14,431 bases of DNA from CAYJRR01 sp964372275 [NCBI: uncultured bacterium] (GCA_964372275.1 CAYJRR010000114.1:1-14431); one strand, 5' to 3'. Counted from the stretch's first letter, positions 6,097 to 14,360 are shown. The notes: a model not told the origin generated them from the letters alone. Numbers and translations are program-made.

Positions 6097-6639
6097 TTAG
6101 CCCGTCGCCCCGGCCTTGCCGACCTTCACCCGGAGCTTCTCACCGGCGTACTTGATCCCTTTCCCCTTGTAGACGTCCGGGGGACGGAAGGCACGGATCT
6201 TGGCCGCCGTCTGACCGACCAGCTCCTTGTCGATGCCGGAGACGGACAGGTTCACCGCCTTGTCGACGGCGATCTTTACGCCTTTCGGGATCGGATACTT
6301 GATGGTGTGGGTGAAGCCGACGTTGAGCGCCAGCGACTCGCCGGCGACCTCCGCCTTGAAGCCGACGCCCACGATCTCCAGCTTCTTCTCGTAGCCCTTG
6401 GTCACGCCGTCGACCATGTTCTGGACGAGGGTCCGGGACAGACCGTGGAGGCTCTTCGACGGCTTGGAGTCGTCGGGACGCCCCACCACGACGTTCGAGC
6501 CGTCGACCTTGACGGTGATCGGCGCGACGAGCTCGCGCGCGAGCTGCCCCTTGGGACCCTTGACGGTGACGGTGCGCCCGGTCGCCTGGACCGTCACCCC
6601 CTGCGGGATCGCGACCGGTTTCTTTCCGATTCGAGACAT
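6097..6639 (-). CDS. rplF: Large subunit ribosomal protein L6
   Basis: L6 (uL6) sits beside the sarcin-ricin loop near the factor-binding site of the 50S subunit. The 180-residue product begins [15 protein letters not shown], the typical family opening, and has the two repeated alpha/beta domains. The second carries G-V-G-F-K-A and Y-P-I-P-K-G-V. The conserved C-terminal block [20 protein letters not shown] (residues 142-161) then K-Y-A-G-E follows. Length matches E. coli L6 (177). GAGGAG precedes the ATG by nine bases. Confidence 0.98.
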   Translation of the reverse strand: MSRIGKKPVAIPQGVTVQATGRTVTVKGPKGQLARELVAPITVKVDGSNVVVGRPDDSKPSKSLHGLSRTLVQNMVDGVTKGYEKKLEIVGVGFKAEVAGESLALNVGFTHTIKYPIPKGVKIAVDKAVNLSVSGIDKELVGQTAAKIRAFRPPDVYKGKGIKYAGEKLRVKVGKAGATG

Positions 6640-6663
6640 GGCTTTGGTCTCCTCGTTCCTTCC

Positions 6664-7062
6664 TTACCAGACCCGGCAGATCAGCTCCCCGCCGACCCCC
6701 TTCTCGCGCGCGGAGCGGTCCGAGAGCACGCCCTTGCTGGTGGTGAGGATGGAGATCCCCAGGCCGCTCATCGTCTGCGGGATCTTGTCGGCCCCGACGT
6801 AGGTCCGGTACCCCGGCCGGGAGATGCGGTCCAGTCCCGTGATCGAGGGGACCTTGTTCGCGTCGTACTTCAACGTCAGCCGCAGCGCCGGATGGCCCCG
6901 CTCGTCCTTCACCGGGCGGTAGCCGCGGATGAACCCCTCCTCCTGGAGGATGTCGCTGAGCCGCGCCTTGATCTTGGACGCCGGCACGTCGACCGTCTCC
7001 TTGCGGGAGCGGATGGCGTTGCGGATTCGCGAGAGGTAGTCGGAGATCGGATCGGTCATCAT
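6664..7062 (-). CDS. rpsH: Small subunit ribosomal protein S8
   Basis: S8 (uS8) binds helix 21 of 16S rRNA early in 30S assembly; in E. coli it also represses the spc operon. The 132-residue product reads DPISDYLSRIRNAIRS near the start, then V-P-A-S-K-I-K, R-I-S-R-P-G-Y-R-T-Y and the conserved SGLGISILTTSKGVLSDRSA (residues 99-118). It ends G-E-L-I-C-R-V-W. Two consecutive ATGs (7062 and 7059) are possible starts; GAGG lies 9 bases from the first, so I used it. No obvious S8-binding mimic was identified in the mRNA. Confidence 0.98.
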   Translation of the reverse strand: MMTDPISDYLSRIRNAIRSRKETVDVPASKIKARLSDILQEEGFIRGYRPVKDERGHPALRLTLKYDANKVPSITGLDRISRPGYRTYVGADKIPQTMSGLGISILTTSKGVLSDRSAREKGVGGELICRVW

Positions 7063-7078
7063 GATTCTTTTCCTCGGC

Positions 7079-7264
7079 TCACCAGGAGGCCTTCACCACG
7101 CCCGGGATCTCCCCCTTGAGGGCGAGGGAGCGGAAGCAGATACGGCACATCGAAAACTTCCGCAGGTAGGCCCGCGGCCGCCCGCAGAGCGGGCACCGGT
7201 TGTAGGCCCGGGTGCTGAACTTGGGCTGCCGTTTGGCCTGCGCAATCTTGCTCTTCTTCGCCAT
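7079..7264 (-). CDS. rpsN: Small subunit ribosomal protein S14, zinc-binding type Z
   Basis: S14 (uS14) binds the 30S head. At 61 residues this is the short zinc-ribbon form, also called rpsZ or type Z, rather than the ~100-residue zinc-free type of E. coli. The four ligands Cys24, Cys27, Cys40 and Cys43 are intact (C-P-L-C and C-R-I-C). The sequence opens [12 protein letters not shown] and ends with the family signature [16 protein letters not shown] lies five bases before the ATG and overlaps the rplE stop. Together with zinc-type L36, the organism keeps zinc ribosomal proteins here. A zinc-free paralogue elsewhere cannot be excluded. Confidence 0.98.
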   Translation of the reverse strand: MAKKSKIAQAKRQPKFSTRAYNRCPLCGRPRAYLRKFSMCRICFRSLALKGEIPGVVKASW

Positions 7265-7272
7265 CGATTCTC

Positions 7273-7809
7273 CTAGTTGCGAAACGGCATCCCAAGGTGT
7301 TTGAGGAGGGCCTTCCCCTCCGCGTCATTCTTCGCGCTGGTGACGATCGCGATGTTCATCCCCTGGACGCGTTCCATCTTCTCGTAGTCGATCTCGGGGA
7401 AGATGATCTGCTCCTGGATCCCCAGCGAGTAGTTCCCGCGACCGTCGAACGCCTTGCCCGAGACCCCCTTGAAGTCGCGGACGCGCGGCAGCGCAACGTT
7501 GATCAGCTTGGCGAGGAAGTCGTACATCCTCGGCCCCCGCAGCGTGACCATCACGCCGATCGGCATGTTGCCGCGAAGCTTGTAGGTGGCGATCGCCTTC
7601 CGCGCGCGGGTGACCACCGGCTTTTGACCGGTGATCGCCTGGATCTCCGCCGCGGCCGCGTCCAACACCTTGGGGTTGTTGACCGCTTCCTTGGTGGTGG
7701 TGTTGAGGATGACCTTCTCGACCTTCGGCACCTGCATCGGGTTCTTGTAGCCGAACTCCTTCATCAGGGCCGGGACGACTTCCTTCTTGTATCTCTCTTG
7801 GATCTTCAT
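7273..7809 (-). CDS. rplE: Large subunit ribosomal protein L5
   Basis: L5 (uL5) binds 5S rRNA and contacts P-site tRNA and S13 from the 50S central protuberance. The 178-residue product carries the strong family blocks [20 protein letters not shown] (residues 60-79), [31 protein letters not shown] and [15 protein letters not shown]. One oddity stands out: the usual N-terminal motif N-M-G-V-G-E-A reads N-T-T-T-K-E-A here (36-42), encoded partly by three ACC codons in a row. The start ATG overlaps the rplX stop as ATGA and GAGG lies nine bases upstream. Confidence 0.98.
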   Translation of the reverse strand: MKIQERYKKEVVPALMKEFGYKNPMQVPKVEKVILNTTTKEAVNNPKVLDAAAAEIQAITGQKPVVTRARKAIATYKLRGNMPIGVMVTLRGPRMYDFLAKLINVALPRVRDFKGVSGKAFDGRGNYSLGIQEQIIFPEIDYEKMERVQGMNIAIVTSAKNDAEGKALLKHLGMPFRN

Positions 7810-8129
7810 CCGATGACCTCGCCGCTCTTCACCGAGACCCGGACTTTCTTCCCGTCGACCACCTTGGTGCGGACGCGCGTCGGCCGGTCGAGCTTGGGAT
7901 CGATCAGCATCACGTTGGAGATGGAGATCGGCGCCTCCTTCTCCACGATCCCGCCGGTGCGGTTCCCCTGGCCGGGCTTGGTGTGACGCTTGACCAGATT
8001 GAGCTTCTCCACCACCACTCGCGACGGACGGCCGGCGTCGTCCTTGAGGATGCGGAGCACGCGGCCCCGCTTCCCGATCTCGCGGCCGAGCAGCACCGCG
8101 ACGGTGTCCCCTTTGCGGATGTGACTCAT
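7806..8129 (-). CDS. rplX: Large subunit ribosomal protein L24
   Basis: L24 (uL24) starts 50S assembly and lies at the polypeptide exit tunnel rim. The 107-residue product begins [20 protein letters not shown], a KOW motif (G-x-x-I-G-K-R-G-R-V). It continues [20 protein letters not shown] and S-N-V-M-L-I, then the G-K-K-V-R end. The ATG at 8129 overlaps the rplN TGA as ATGA, and GGAGG sits four bases upstream inside rplN. It in turn overlaps rplE by ATGA, so rplN, rplX and rplE form a coupled chain. A frame extending further upstream is only the rplN shadow. Confidence 0.98.
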   Translation of the reverse strand: MSHIRKGDTVAVLLGREIGKRGRVLRILKDDAGRPSRVVVEKLNLVKRHTKPGQGNRTGGIVEKEAPISISNVMLIDPKLDRPTRVRTKVVDGKKVRVSVKSGEVIG

Positions 8130-8494
8130 AGGACCTCCGGGGCGAGCGAGATGATCTTGAGGAACTTCTTGGCCCGGAGCTCGCGCGCCACCGGCCCGAA
8201 GATGCGGGTTCCGATCGGCTCCTTTTTGGCGTCGATCAGGACCGCGCTGTTGGAGTCGAACTTGATGTACGACCCGTCGGAGCGCCCCACCTCGCGGATG
8301 GTGCGGACGATGACCGCCTTGGCCACGTCCCCCTTCTTCACCTTCGCGGCGGGGAGCGCTTCCTTGATCGCGACCACCACCACGTCGCCGAGAGTGGCGT
8401 ATTTCCGCTTCGATCCGCCCAGCACCTTGATCACCTGCATGCGCTTGGCGCCCGAGTTGTCGGCCGCGTCGAGATAGGTATGAAACTGGATCAT
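8126..8494 (-). CDS. rplN: Large subunit ribosomal protein L14
   Basis: L14 (uL14) lies at the subunit interface, forms bridges with 16S rRNA helix 14 and is the docking site of the silencing factor RsfS. The 122-residue product matches the family length. Landmarks are the five-stranded barrel opening [36 protein letters not shown] and the end with F-G-P-V-A-R-E-L-R and S-L-A-P-E-V-L. GAGGTG precedes the ATG by six bases and the gap from rpsQ is only three bases. Confidence 0.98.
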   Translation of the reverse strand: MIQFHTYLDAADNSGAKRMQVIKVLGGSKRKYATLGDVVVVAIKEALPAAKVKKGDVAKAVIVRTIREVGRSDGSYIKFDSNSAVLIDAKKEPIGTRIFGPVARELRAKKFLKIISLAPEVL

Positions 8495-8497
8495 GGT

Positions 8498-8821
8498 CTA
8501 CACCTCGACGGCGCGGGTGAGGATCTTCCCCACCTTCCACTTCTTGTCCTTGGAGATCGGCTTGGTCTCGTAGATCAGCACCCGGTCGCCGACCTTCGCC
8601 TCGTTCTTTTCGTCGTGCGCCTTGAACTTCGACTTCCGCACGACGTACTTCTGGTAGAGCGGGTCCTTCACCTTGCGTGAGACCTTCACCACCACGGTCT
8701 TCTGCATCTTGTCGCTGGTCACGATGCCGACCATCGACTTGCGAAGACCGCGGGCCCTCGTCCCGGAAGGCGTCTGGTTGCCGTGGGTCTGCGCGGGGGA
8801 TTTCGTCTGCTGCGTCGCCAT
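8498..8821 (-). CDS. rpsQ: Small subunit ribosomal protein S17 with N-terminal extension
   Basis: S17 (uS17) is an early-binding OB-fold protein of the 30S body. The 107-residue product has the core from about residue 24: [20 protein letters not shown], then [20 protein letters not shown] and [19 protein letters not shown]. coli S17 is 84 residues. Here about 20 Gln/Thr/Pro/Ser-rich residues precede the core. The long start at 8821 is supported by AAGGAG five bases upstream, overlapping the rpmC stop; the only later Met before the core ends lies inside the first strand. Confidence 0.97.
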   Translation of the reverse strand: MATQQTKSPAQTHGNQTPSGTRARGLRKSMVGIVTSDKMQKTVVVKVSRKVKDPLYQKYVVRKSKFKAHDEKNEAKVGDRVLIYETKPISKDKKWKVGKILTRAVEV

Positions 8822-8830
8822 TGCCGCTCC

Positions 8831-9268
8831 TTACTTCTTCTGGGCCGAAGCCTTGGTTTTGGTCTTGGTCGCCTTGGACTCCGACTTCGCCGCCGCGGCG
8901 GTTCTCTTCTTCGCCGGTGCCGGTGCTGCCGCCTTGCCCTTGGCGGTGCCCTTGGTCTTCGCCGCCTTGGCCGGCGCCGCGTCGGCGCCCGCGGGCACCG
9001 CTCCGGGGAGGACCTTCGGCTTGGCCGTGGGGGCGGTTCCCTTGCTCACGTCGGTACCCGCGGTCACGATCAGTTCCAGCCCGAGCTCCCGGGCGCGCAG
9101 CACCGTCTTCACGCGGGCCAGCGACCGCTTGGCGTTCTCGATCTTCGACGTGTTCTCGAGCTGACCGGTCCGCTTCTGCAGCTTCGCCGCGAAGACGTTC
9201 TCGGTGAGCTCCTTTTCCAGCGCCCGAAGCGAATCGGTGTCCTTCTCGCGTAGCTCGCTCATCTTCAT
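8831..9268 (-). CDS. rpmC: Large subunit ribosomal protein L29 with long Lys/Ala tail
   Basis: L29 (uL29) is a two-helix protein at the polypeptide exit, next to L23, where trigger factor and SRP dock. Residues 1-63 are the complete family: M-K-M-S-E-L-R-E-K, then LTENVFAAKLQKRTGQLENT and R-S-L-A-R-V-K-T-V-L-R-A-R-E-L-G. The protein then runs on to 145 residues, more than double E. coli L29 (63). The last 80 or so are low complexity, rich in Ala, Lys, Thr and Pro, and strongly basic. The frame is uninterrupted, so this is a genuine extension, not a merged neighbour. I chose the ATG at 9268 to match the family start; an ATG at 9262 is also possible. It starts five bases after the rplP stop. 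Confidence 0.95.
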   Translation of the reverse strand: MKMSELREKDTDSLRALEKELTENVFAAKLQKRTGQLENTSKIENAKRSLARVKTVLRARELGLELIVTAGTDVSKGTAPTAKPKVLPGAVPAGADAAPAKAAKTKGTAKGKAAAPAPAKKRTAAAAKSESKATKTKTKASAQKK

Positions 9269-9273
9269 GGCCG

Positions 9274-9690
9274 TTACTCGCCCCCGTGACGCTGGATAAA
9301 CTTGGTCCGGACGCCGACCTTGTGGGACGCGAGACGGAACGCCTCCTTGGCGGTCTCGACCGTTACCCCTTCCATCTCGAAGAGGACCCGCGCCGGCTTG
9401 ATGTTCACCACCCACGCCTCGACCGGACCCTTGCCGTGCCCCATTCGGGTCTCGGCCGGCTTCTTGACGAGCGGCTTGTCGGGGAAGACCCGCAGCCACA
9501 CCTTGCCGCCTCGCTTGATGAAGCGGGTCATCGCCACGCGGGCCGCCTCGAGCTGGCGCGCGGTGACCCGGCCGCGGCTGACCGCCTGGAGGGCGTACTC
9601 GCCGAAGGCGATCGAGTTCCCGCGCGTGGCCATGCCCGGGTTGCGACCCTTGCACTGCTTCCGCCACTTGGTTTTCGCCGGTGAGAGCAT
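9274..9690 (-). CDS. rplP: Large subunit ribosomal protein L16
   Basis: L16 (uL16) organises the A-site tRNA-binding region of the 50S subunit. The 138-residue product begins [20 protein letters not shown] and has [19 protein letters not shown]. Further on come R-V-F-P-D-K-P and [13 protein letters not shown]. Arg82 matches E. coli Arg81, the residue hydroxylated by the YcfD/RoxA oxygenase in that species; whether it is modified here is unknown. AGGA precedes the ATG by eight bases; rpsC ends 22 bases upstream. Confidence 0.98.
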   Translation of the reverse strand: MLSPAKTKWRKQCKGRNPGMATRGNSIAFGEYALQAVSRGRVTARQLEAARVAMTRFIKRGGKVWLRVFPDKPLVKKPAETRMGHGKGPVEAWVVNIKPARVLFEMEGVTVETAKEAFRLASHKVGVRTKFIQRHGGE

Positions 9691-9712
9691 GTTCGTCGTC
9701 CTGTCGAAAGCG

Positions 9713-10390
<678 letters not shown>

Positions 10391-10393
10391 CGC

Positions 10394-10888
10394 TTACGCT
10401 CCTGCCTTCTTGGTCGTCTGGTCGGTCGTCGTCTTCTTCGCGGCGCCCGTCCCCGAGGCCGCTGCCGCACCTCTTCCCGCGCCCTTGGCCGCCTTCTTCG
10501 CAGCCGCTTTCGTCCCCGCCGGGGCCGCCTTCGCCTTCGCGGCGGTCCGTCCGGCACGCTCGTCGAGGACCACCGTGATCTGGCTGGTCCGCTTGAGGAT
10601 CTGGTCGGCGCGGCCGCGCATGCGTGGGAGATAGCGCTTCAGCGACGGCCCGCCGTCGACCACGATCTTCTTCACGTAGAGCCGATCGATGTCGAGGTTC
10701 ATGTTCTCCTTGGCGTTCGCCACCCCGGCGTTCAGGAGCTTGGTGAGCACCCGGGAGATGTGGACCTTCTTGTTGGAGCCCAGGATCCCCAGGGCCGCGG
10801 AGAGGTCCTTCCCCCGCACCAGGTCCACCACCGTCCGGAGCTTCCGGGGGGCGATCCGTACCCAACGCACGCTGGCTTTCGATTCCAT
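10394..10888 (-). CDS. rplV: Large subunit ribosomal protein L22 with long Lys/Ala tail
   Basis: L22 (uL22) lines the exit tunnel with a long beta-hairpin that narrows it together with L4. The core (residues 1-109) is standard: VRWVRIAPRKLRTVVDLVRG, N-A-K-E-N, and the hairpin GPSLKRYLPRMRGRADQILK (80-99) ending T-S-Q-I-T-V-V-L. E. coli L22 has 110 residues; this one has 164. The extra 54 are Ala, Lys, Gly and Thr in short A-A-K-K patterns, strongly basic and probably disordered. The hairpin shows no insertion or deletion of the macrolide-resistance kind. GAGG precedes the ATG by six bases. Confidence 0.97.
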   Translation of the reverse strand: MESKASVRWVRIAPRKLRTVVDLVRGKDLSAALGILGSNKKVHISRVLTKLLNAGVANAKENMNLDIDRLYVKKIVVDGGPSLKRYLPRMRGRADQILKRTSQITVVLDERAGRTAAKAKAAPAGTKAAAKKAAKGAGRGAAAASGTGAAKKTTTDQTTKKAGA

Positions 10889-10905
10889 GGTCGTCCTCTA
10901 ACCCG

Positions 10906-11220
10906 TTAGGTGGCGGCGGGGGCCGGCGCGGGGGCGCCGCCCGGTCCGGCCTTGGCCTTGCGGTCGCCGGAGTGGCCCTTGAAGGTGCGCGTCGCCGCGA
11001 ACTCCCCGAGCTTGTGGCCGACCATGTTCTCGGTGACGAACACCGGGACGAACATCTTCCCGTTGTGCACCGCGAAGGTGTGACCGACGAAGTCGGGGCT
11101 GATCGTCGACCGCCGCGACCAGGTCTTCACCACCGCCTTCTTGTTGGCCTTGTTCATCTTCTCCACCTTTTCGATCAGGTGGTAGTCGATGAAAGGTCCC
11201 TTCTTCAGCGAACGCGCCAT
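10906..11220 (-). CDS. rpsS: Small subunit ribosomal protein S19
   Basis: S19 (uS19) pairs with S13 in the 30S head near the A site. The 104-residue product begins [20 protein letters not shown] and has [20 protein letters not shown] (residues 33-52). It continues [19 protein letters not shown], all diagnostic. About 12 residues rich in Ala, Pro and Gly extend past the usual end (E. coli 92). AGGAG precedes the ATG by five bases. rplB lies 22 bases upstream. Confidence 0.98.
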   Translation of the reverse strand: MARSLKKGPFIDYHLIEKVEKMNKANKKAVVKTWSRRSTISPDFVGHTFAVHNGKMFVPVFVTENMVGHKLGEFAATRTFKGHSGDRKAKAGPGGAPAPAPAAT

Positions 11221-11242
11221 GAACTCTCCTAGAGGATCTCGT

Positions 11243-12067
11243 TTACTTGCGGCGGTGGACGATGAACCGGTTGGTGGCCTTGTTGCGCCGCGTCTTGTAG
11301 CCCTTGGTCGGCTGGCCCCATGGCGAGACCGGGTGCGGGTTCCCCTGCCCCGCCTTCCCTTCGCCGCCGCCGTGCGGATGGTCGACCGGGTTCATCACCA
11401 CGCCGCGAACGGTGGGACGGATCCCCAGGTGGCGGGAGCGACCGGCCTTCCCGATCACCAGGTTCTCGTGCTCGGCGTTCCCCACCTCGCCCACCGTGGC
11501 TTGGCAGCGGAGCATCACCTTTCGGACCTCGTTGGAGGGGAGGCGCACCTGCGCGTAGCCGTCCTCCTTCGCCATCAGCTGCGCCGCGTTGCCGGCCGAC
11601 CGCACCAGCTGCCCGCCCTTGCCGACTTTCAGCTCGACGTTGTGGATCATCGTGCCGAGCGGGATCTCCTCCAGCGGCAGGCTGTTGCCCGGACGCACGT
11701 CGACCCCCGGGCCGGAGACGACGGTGTCGCCCACCGACAGCCCCTTGGGGCAGAGGATGTAGCGCTTCTCCCCGTCCGCGTAGTGCAGGAGGGCGATGCG
11801 GCAGGTGCGGTTCGGGTCGTATTCGATCGCCGCCACCTTCGCCGGGATCTTGTGTTTCCCGCGCTTGAAATCGACCACCCGGTAGAAGCGCCGCGCGCCC
11901 CCGCCCTGATGACGGTTGGTGATGCGCCCGTAGCTGTTTCGCCCCGCCGTCTTCTTGAGCGGCGCGAGGAGCGACTTCTCGGGACGGTCCTTCGTGATCT
12001 CCTCGAAGGTGTATCCGGTGCGGAATCGCTGGCCCGGGGTGACCGGACGGTAGGTGCGGACGCCCAT
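11243..12067 (-). CDS. rplB: Large subunit ribosomal protein L2
   Basis: L2 (uL2) is among the most conserved ribosomal proteins and supports subunit association and the peptidyl transferase centre. The 274-residue product starts [20 protein letters not shown] and has [20 protein letters not shown] (residues 42-61). The SH3-like domain follows, then [13 protein letters not shown] (225-237), where His230 corresponds to E. coli His229. It ends [17 protein letters not shown]. Length matches the family (273). The ATG lies six bases after the rplW stop; only weak purine-rich ribosome sites (AGAG, or GAGGGGG further up) precede it. Confidence 0.98.
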   Translation of the reverse strand: MGVRTYRPVTPGQRFRTGYTFEEITKDRPEKSLLAPLKKTAGRNSYGRITNRHQGGGARRFYRVVDFKRGKHKIPAKVAAIEYDPNRTCRIALLHYADGEKRYILCPKGLSVGDTVVSGPGVDVRPGNSLPLEEIPLGTMIHNVELKVGKGGQLVRSAGNAAQLMAKEDGYAQVRLPSNEVRKVMLRCQATVGEVGNAEHENLVIGKAGRSRHLGIRPTVRGVVMNPVDHPHGGGEGKAGQGNPHPVSPWGQPTKGYKTRRNKATNRFIVHRRK

Positions 12068-12073
12068 GGCTCT

Positions 12074-12361
12074 CTAGACCCCCTCGAAGAGGGCGATCTT
12101 CTCGCCCTCGCGTAGTTGGACGTACGCCTTCTTGATGTTCGGCTTGCGTCCGACGTTCATGCCACGGCGGACCGTCTTCCCGCGGGAGACGGTGGTGCGA
12201 ACCGACCGCACCTTCACGCCGAAGAGGTTCTCGACCGCCGCCTTGATCTCGTGCTTGTTCGCCGCGCGGTGGACCTCGAACAGGTAGACGTTCTGGCGCT
12301 CGTTGAGCGCGCGCGCCTTCTCCGTGTCCAGCGGTCGGCGGACGATCTCCTGGAACTTCAC
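12074..12361 (-). CDS. rplW: Large subunit ribosomal protein L23
   Basis: L23 (uL23) sits at the tunnel exit and is the main docking point for trigger factor and SRP. The 95-residue product starts at GTG 12361 ([16 protein letters not shown]), with AAGGAGG six bases upstream. This GTG overlaps the rplD TGA as GTGA, so L23 is coupled to L4. The family blocks are Y-L-F-E-V-H-R-A-A-N-K-H-E-I-K, then VENLFGVKVRSVRTTVSRGK and K-K-A-Y-V-Q-L-R-E-G-E-K-I. A longer upstream frame is only the rplD shadow. Confidence 0.97.
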   Translation of the reverse strand: MKFQEIVRRPLDTEKARALNERQNVYLFEVHRAANKHEIKAAVENLFGVKVRSVRTTVSRGKTVRRGMNVGRKPNIKKAYVQLREGEKIALFEGV

Positions 12362-13002
12362 GACCGGCCTCCTTCGATCCTCTTCGCCACCGCGTCGACC
12401 GCGGGGCGGGTGAGCACCAACAGCTCGTGCTTCATCAGGTCGCGGACGTTCAGCCCCGCGACCGGGAGCACCTTCACCCGCGGGAGGTTGCGGAACGACA
12501 GCTCCACCGGCTCGTTCCGCTCCGCGATCAACACCAGCGCCGAGCCCGAAACGCCGAGCGTCGAGAGGAGCTTCGCCGCCGTTTTGGTCGACGGCTTCGG
12601 CACCTCGAGCTTGTCGAGCACCCGCACCTTCCCCTCCTTGGCGCGGAGGCTCAATGCCGAGGCGAGCGCCCCGTTCCGGACCTTCCGCGGAACGTCGAAG
12701 GCGTAGTCGCGGGGGAGCGGCCCGAAGACGTTGCCGCCGTGCCGCCACTGCGGTTCGCGCGTCGACCCGTGCCGGGCATTGCCGGTGTGCTTCTGCTTCC
12801 ACGGCTTCTTGCCGCCGCCCGAGACGTCGCTGCGCTTCTTGGTCGACGCCGTCCCGGCGCGGCTGTTCGCCTGCTGTTGCCGGACGACCTCCCAGAGGAG
12901 CTGCTTCCGGACCGGGGCGCCGAACGCGTGCGCCGGAAGCTCCACGGTTCCGACCGGCTTCTGGGTGTTCCCGTCGTAGATATCGATGGAGAGCTTGGCC
13001 AT
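12358..13002 (-). CDS. rplD: Large subunit ribosomal protein L4
   Basis: L4 (uL4) lines the exit tunnel constriction with L22; in E. coli it also represses the S10 operon. The 214-residue product has the globular start [20 protein letters not shown] and the tunnel loop [20 protein letters not shown] (residues 65-84). The helical domain with [20 protein letters not shown] follows. In the loop the common K-G-T-G-R-A-R reads K-H-T-G-N-A-R: His72 at the E. coli Gly64 position and Asn75 at the Arg67 position, while Lys71 (E. coli Lys63) is kept. The ATG is four bases after the rplC stop with AAGGGG upstream. Confidence 0.97.
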   Translation of the reverse strand: MAKLSIDIYDGNTQKPVGTVELPAHAFGAPVRKQLLWEVVRQQQANSRAGTASTKKRSDVSGGGKKPWKQKHTGNARHGSTREPQWRHGGNVFGPLPRDYAFDVPRKVRNGALASALSLRAKEGKVRVLDKLEVPKPSTKTAAKLLSTLGVSGSALVLIAERNEPVELSFRNLPRVKVLPVAGLNVRDLMKHELLVLTRPAVDAVAKRIEGGRS

Positions 13003-13006
13003 GTCG

Positions 13007-13825
13007 TTACCCCTTCGTCTTCCTCTCCGCCTTCGACTTGTCGGCGGCCTTGGCGGCGGCCTTGGCCTCTTCCGCGGCCGCCTTCAGCGCCGCCTCGCGG
13101 CGCGCGACGGCCCCCATCGACTGCTGCTCCCCCGACCCTCCGCGACCGCCGGCCCCCTTGCCGCGGAAGCCGGTCGCCTGAACCGCCACCAGCGCTCGCT
13201 TGGCCCCCGGCGCCGGGCCGCGGACGAGGATCAGGTGGTTCTCGGCGTCGACCTGGACGACCTCGAGGTTGCGCACTGTCACCCGGCCGTTCCCCATCTG
13301 GCCGCCCATGCGGATTCCGGGGAAGACGCGCGACGGGTCGGCGGAGGTGCCGATCGAGCCCGGGGCACGGTGGCTCATCGAGCCGTGGGTCTCCGGACCG
13401 CCGGCGAAGCCGTGACGGCGCACGACCCCTTGGAACCCCTTCCCCTTCGAGACACCGATCAGATCGACCCGCTGGCCCGGCGTGAATCCGGCCACCGTGA
13501 TCGATTGCCCGACCTGGAAGTCGTCGATCTTCTCCACGCGGAACTCGCGCAGGTGCTCGAACGCGGGGGTCCCCGCCTTGGCGAAGTGCCCGGCGACCGG
13601 CTTGCCGGGCCAACTGTTCCGGCGCCGGCGCCCGTCGTTGTTCCGCTTCGCGCGCACTGCCTTGGGAAGGAAGCCGACCTGGATCGCGTCGTACCCCTCC
13701 TTTCCCTTCGTCTTCTTCTGCACGACGACGCAGGGGCCGGCCTCGATCACCGTGACCGGGATGCTCTCGCCGTCGCTGCCGAAGACGCGGGTCATTCCGA
13801 CCTTGCGTCCGAGAATGTGGGACAT
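13007..13825 (-). CDS. rplC: Large subunit ribosomal protein L3 with C-terminal tail
   Basis: L3 (uL3) starts 50S assembly and reaches towards the peptidyl transferase centre. The core starts [15 protein letters not shown] and holds [21 protein letters not shown] and [20 protein letters not shown] (residues 151-170), then G-Q-M-G-N. The residue equivalent to E. coli Gln150, methylated there by PrmB, is Ala162, so that modification is not expected. An Arg-rich insertion lies near 58-74. The family usually ends near residue 215; here 54 further residues follow, first Gly-rich, then Ala/Lys/Glu-rich and probably helical. GGAGG lies six bases before the ATG. Confidence 0.97.
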   Translation of the reverse strand: MSHILGRKVGMTRVFGSDGESIPVTVIEAGPCVVVQKKTKGKEGYDAIQVGFLPKAVRAKRNNDGRRRRNSWPGKPVAGHFAKAGTPAFEHLREFRVEKIDDFQVGQSITVAGFTPGQRVDLIGVSKGKGFQGVVRRHGFAGGPETHGSMSHRAPGSIGTSADPSRVFPGIRMGGQMGNGRVTVRNLEVVQVDAENHLILVRGPAPGAKRALVAVQATGFRGKGAGGRGGSGEQQSMGAVARREAALKAAAEEAKAAAKAADKSKAERKTKG

Positions 13826-13841
13826 CGTCTACCTCCGAGAG

Positions 13842-13869
13842 GATCGGCCGCTGGAAGGAAGCGCCGATC
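13842..13869 (-). promoter_or_regulatory. Inverted repeat in the rpsJ-rplC gap
   Basis: Within the 71-base gap, GATCGGC (13842-13848) pairs perfectly with GCCGATC (13863-13869) around a 14-base loop. The structure ends a few bases before the rplC ribosome site (GGAGG). No T-run follows. It could stabilise or process the mRNA, or affect rplC initiation; none of this is shown by sequence alone. Confidence 0.4.
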
Positions 13870-13896
13870 GTCGGTCTATCGGTTCAATGGTTCCCG

Positions 13897-14214
13897 TTAT
13901 GCGCCCACCGGTTTGATCGCCACGTCGACGCCGGCCGACAGGTCGAGCTTCATCAGCGCGTCCAGCGTCTCCTGCGTCGGCTCGAGGATGTCGAGCAGCC
14001 GCTTGTGCGTCCGGATCTCGAACTGCTCCCGCGACTTCTTGTCGATGTGCGGCGAGCGCAGGACGGTGTAGCGGCTGATCTTGGTCGGAAGAGGGATCGG
14101 ACCCGCGACCTTGGCGTTGGTGCGGGTGGCCGTGTCGGCGATCTCTCGCGCCGCCTGGTCGAGGAGCTTGTGGTCGTACGCCTTCAGGCGGATCCGGATC
14201 TTCTGGTTCGACAT
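13897..14214 (-). CDS. rpsJ: Small subunit ribosomal protein S10
   Basis: S10 (uS10, NusE) is a 30S head protein that also joins NusB and NusG in antitermination and transcription-translation coupling. The 105-residue product begins [20 protein letters not shown] and has the loop motif A-G-P-I-P-L-P-T-K at residues 37-45. Next comes [20 protein letters not shown] (53-72), the best-conserved stretch of the family. Length matches E. coli (103). GAGAAG lies six bases before the ATG. It is the first gene of the S10 block, 146 bases after tuf. Confidence 0.98.
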   Translation of the reverse strand: MSNQKIRIRLKAYDHKLLDQAAREIADTATRTNAKVAGPIPLPTKISRYTVLRSPHIDKKSREQFEIRTHKRLLDILEPTQETLDALMKLDLSAGVDVAIKPVGA

Positions 14215-14255
14215 GGTTGTCTTCTCGATCTTTTCCTAACGAGTTGGCCGTACGA

Positions 14256-14271
14256 GCCCCCGCGTGGGGGC
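14256..14271 (-). promoter_or_regulatory. GC-rich hairpin in the rpsJ leader
   Basis: GCCCCC (14256-14261) pairs with GGGGGC (14266-14271) around a four-base loop. No T-run follows on either strand, so it is not a standard intrinsic terminator. If the promoter just upstream is used, the hairpin falls in the rpsJ 5' leader about 40 bases before the ATG. That leader is far shorter than the E. coli S10 leader bound by L4. Confidence 0.4.
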
Positions 14272-14286
14272 CACGTGAAAGCGCGC

Positions 14287-14314
14287 ATTCTGCCGAAGTT
14301 GCGCGGCAATGCAA
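14287..14314 (-). promoter_or_regulatory. Candidate promoter for the S10 block
   Basis: On the minus strand TTGCAT (14309-14314) and CAGAAT (14287-14292) are spaced by 16 bases, in the AT-richest part of the tuf-rpsJ gap. The -10 keeps the key A and final T and matches four of six consensus positions; the -35 matches three of six. This is a modest match, and readthrough from tuf is equally possible. Confidence 0.35.
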
Positions 14315-14360
14315 CCAGTTTTTCGATCGGAGCGGCCGGCGGCCACCCCCCGTCCGCGCG

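Noticed and set aside
14256-14271. Intrinsic terminator after tuf
   Set aside because: The hairpin is strong but no T-run follows in either direction, so I list it only as a leader hairpin.
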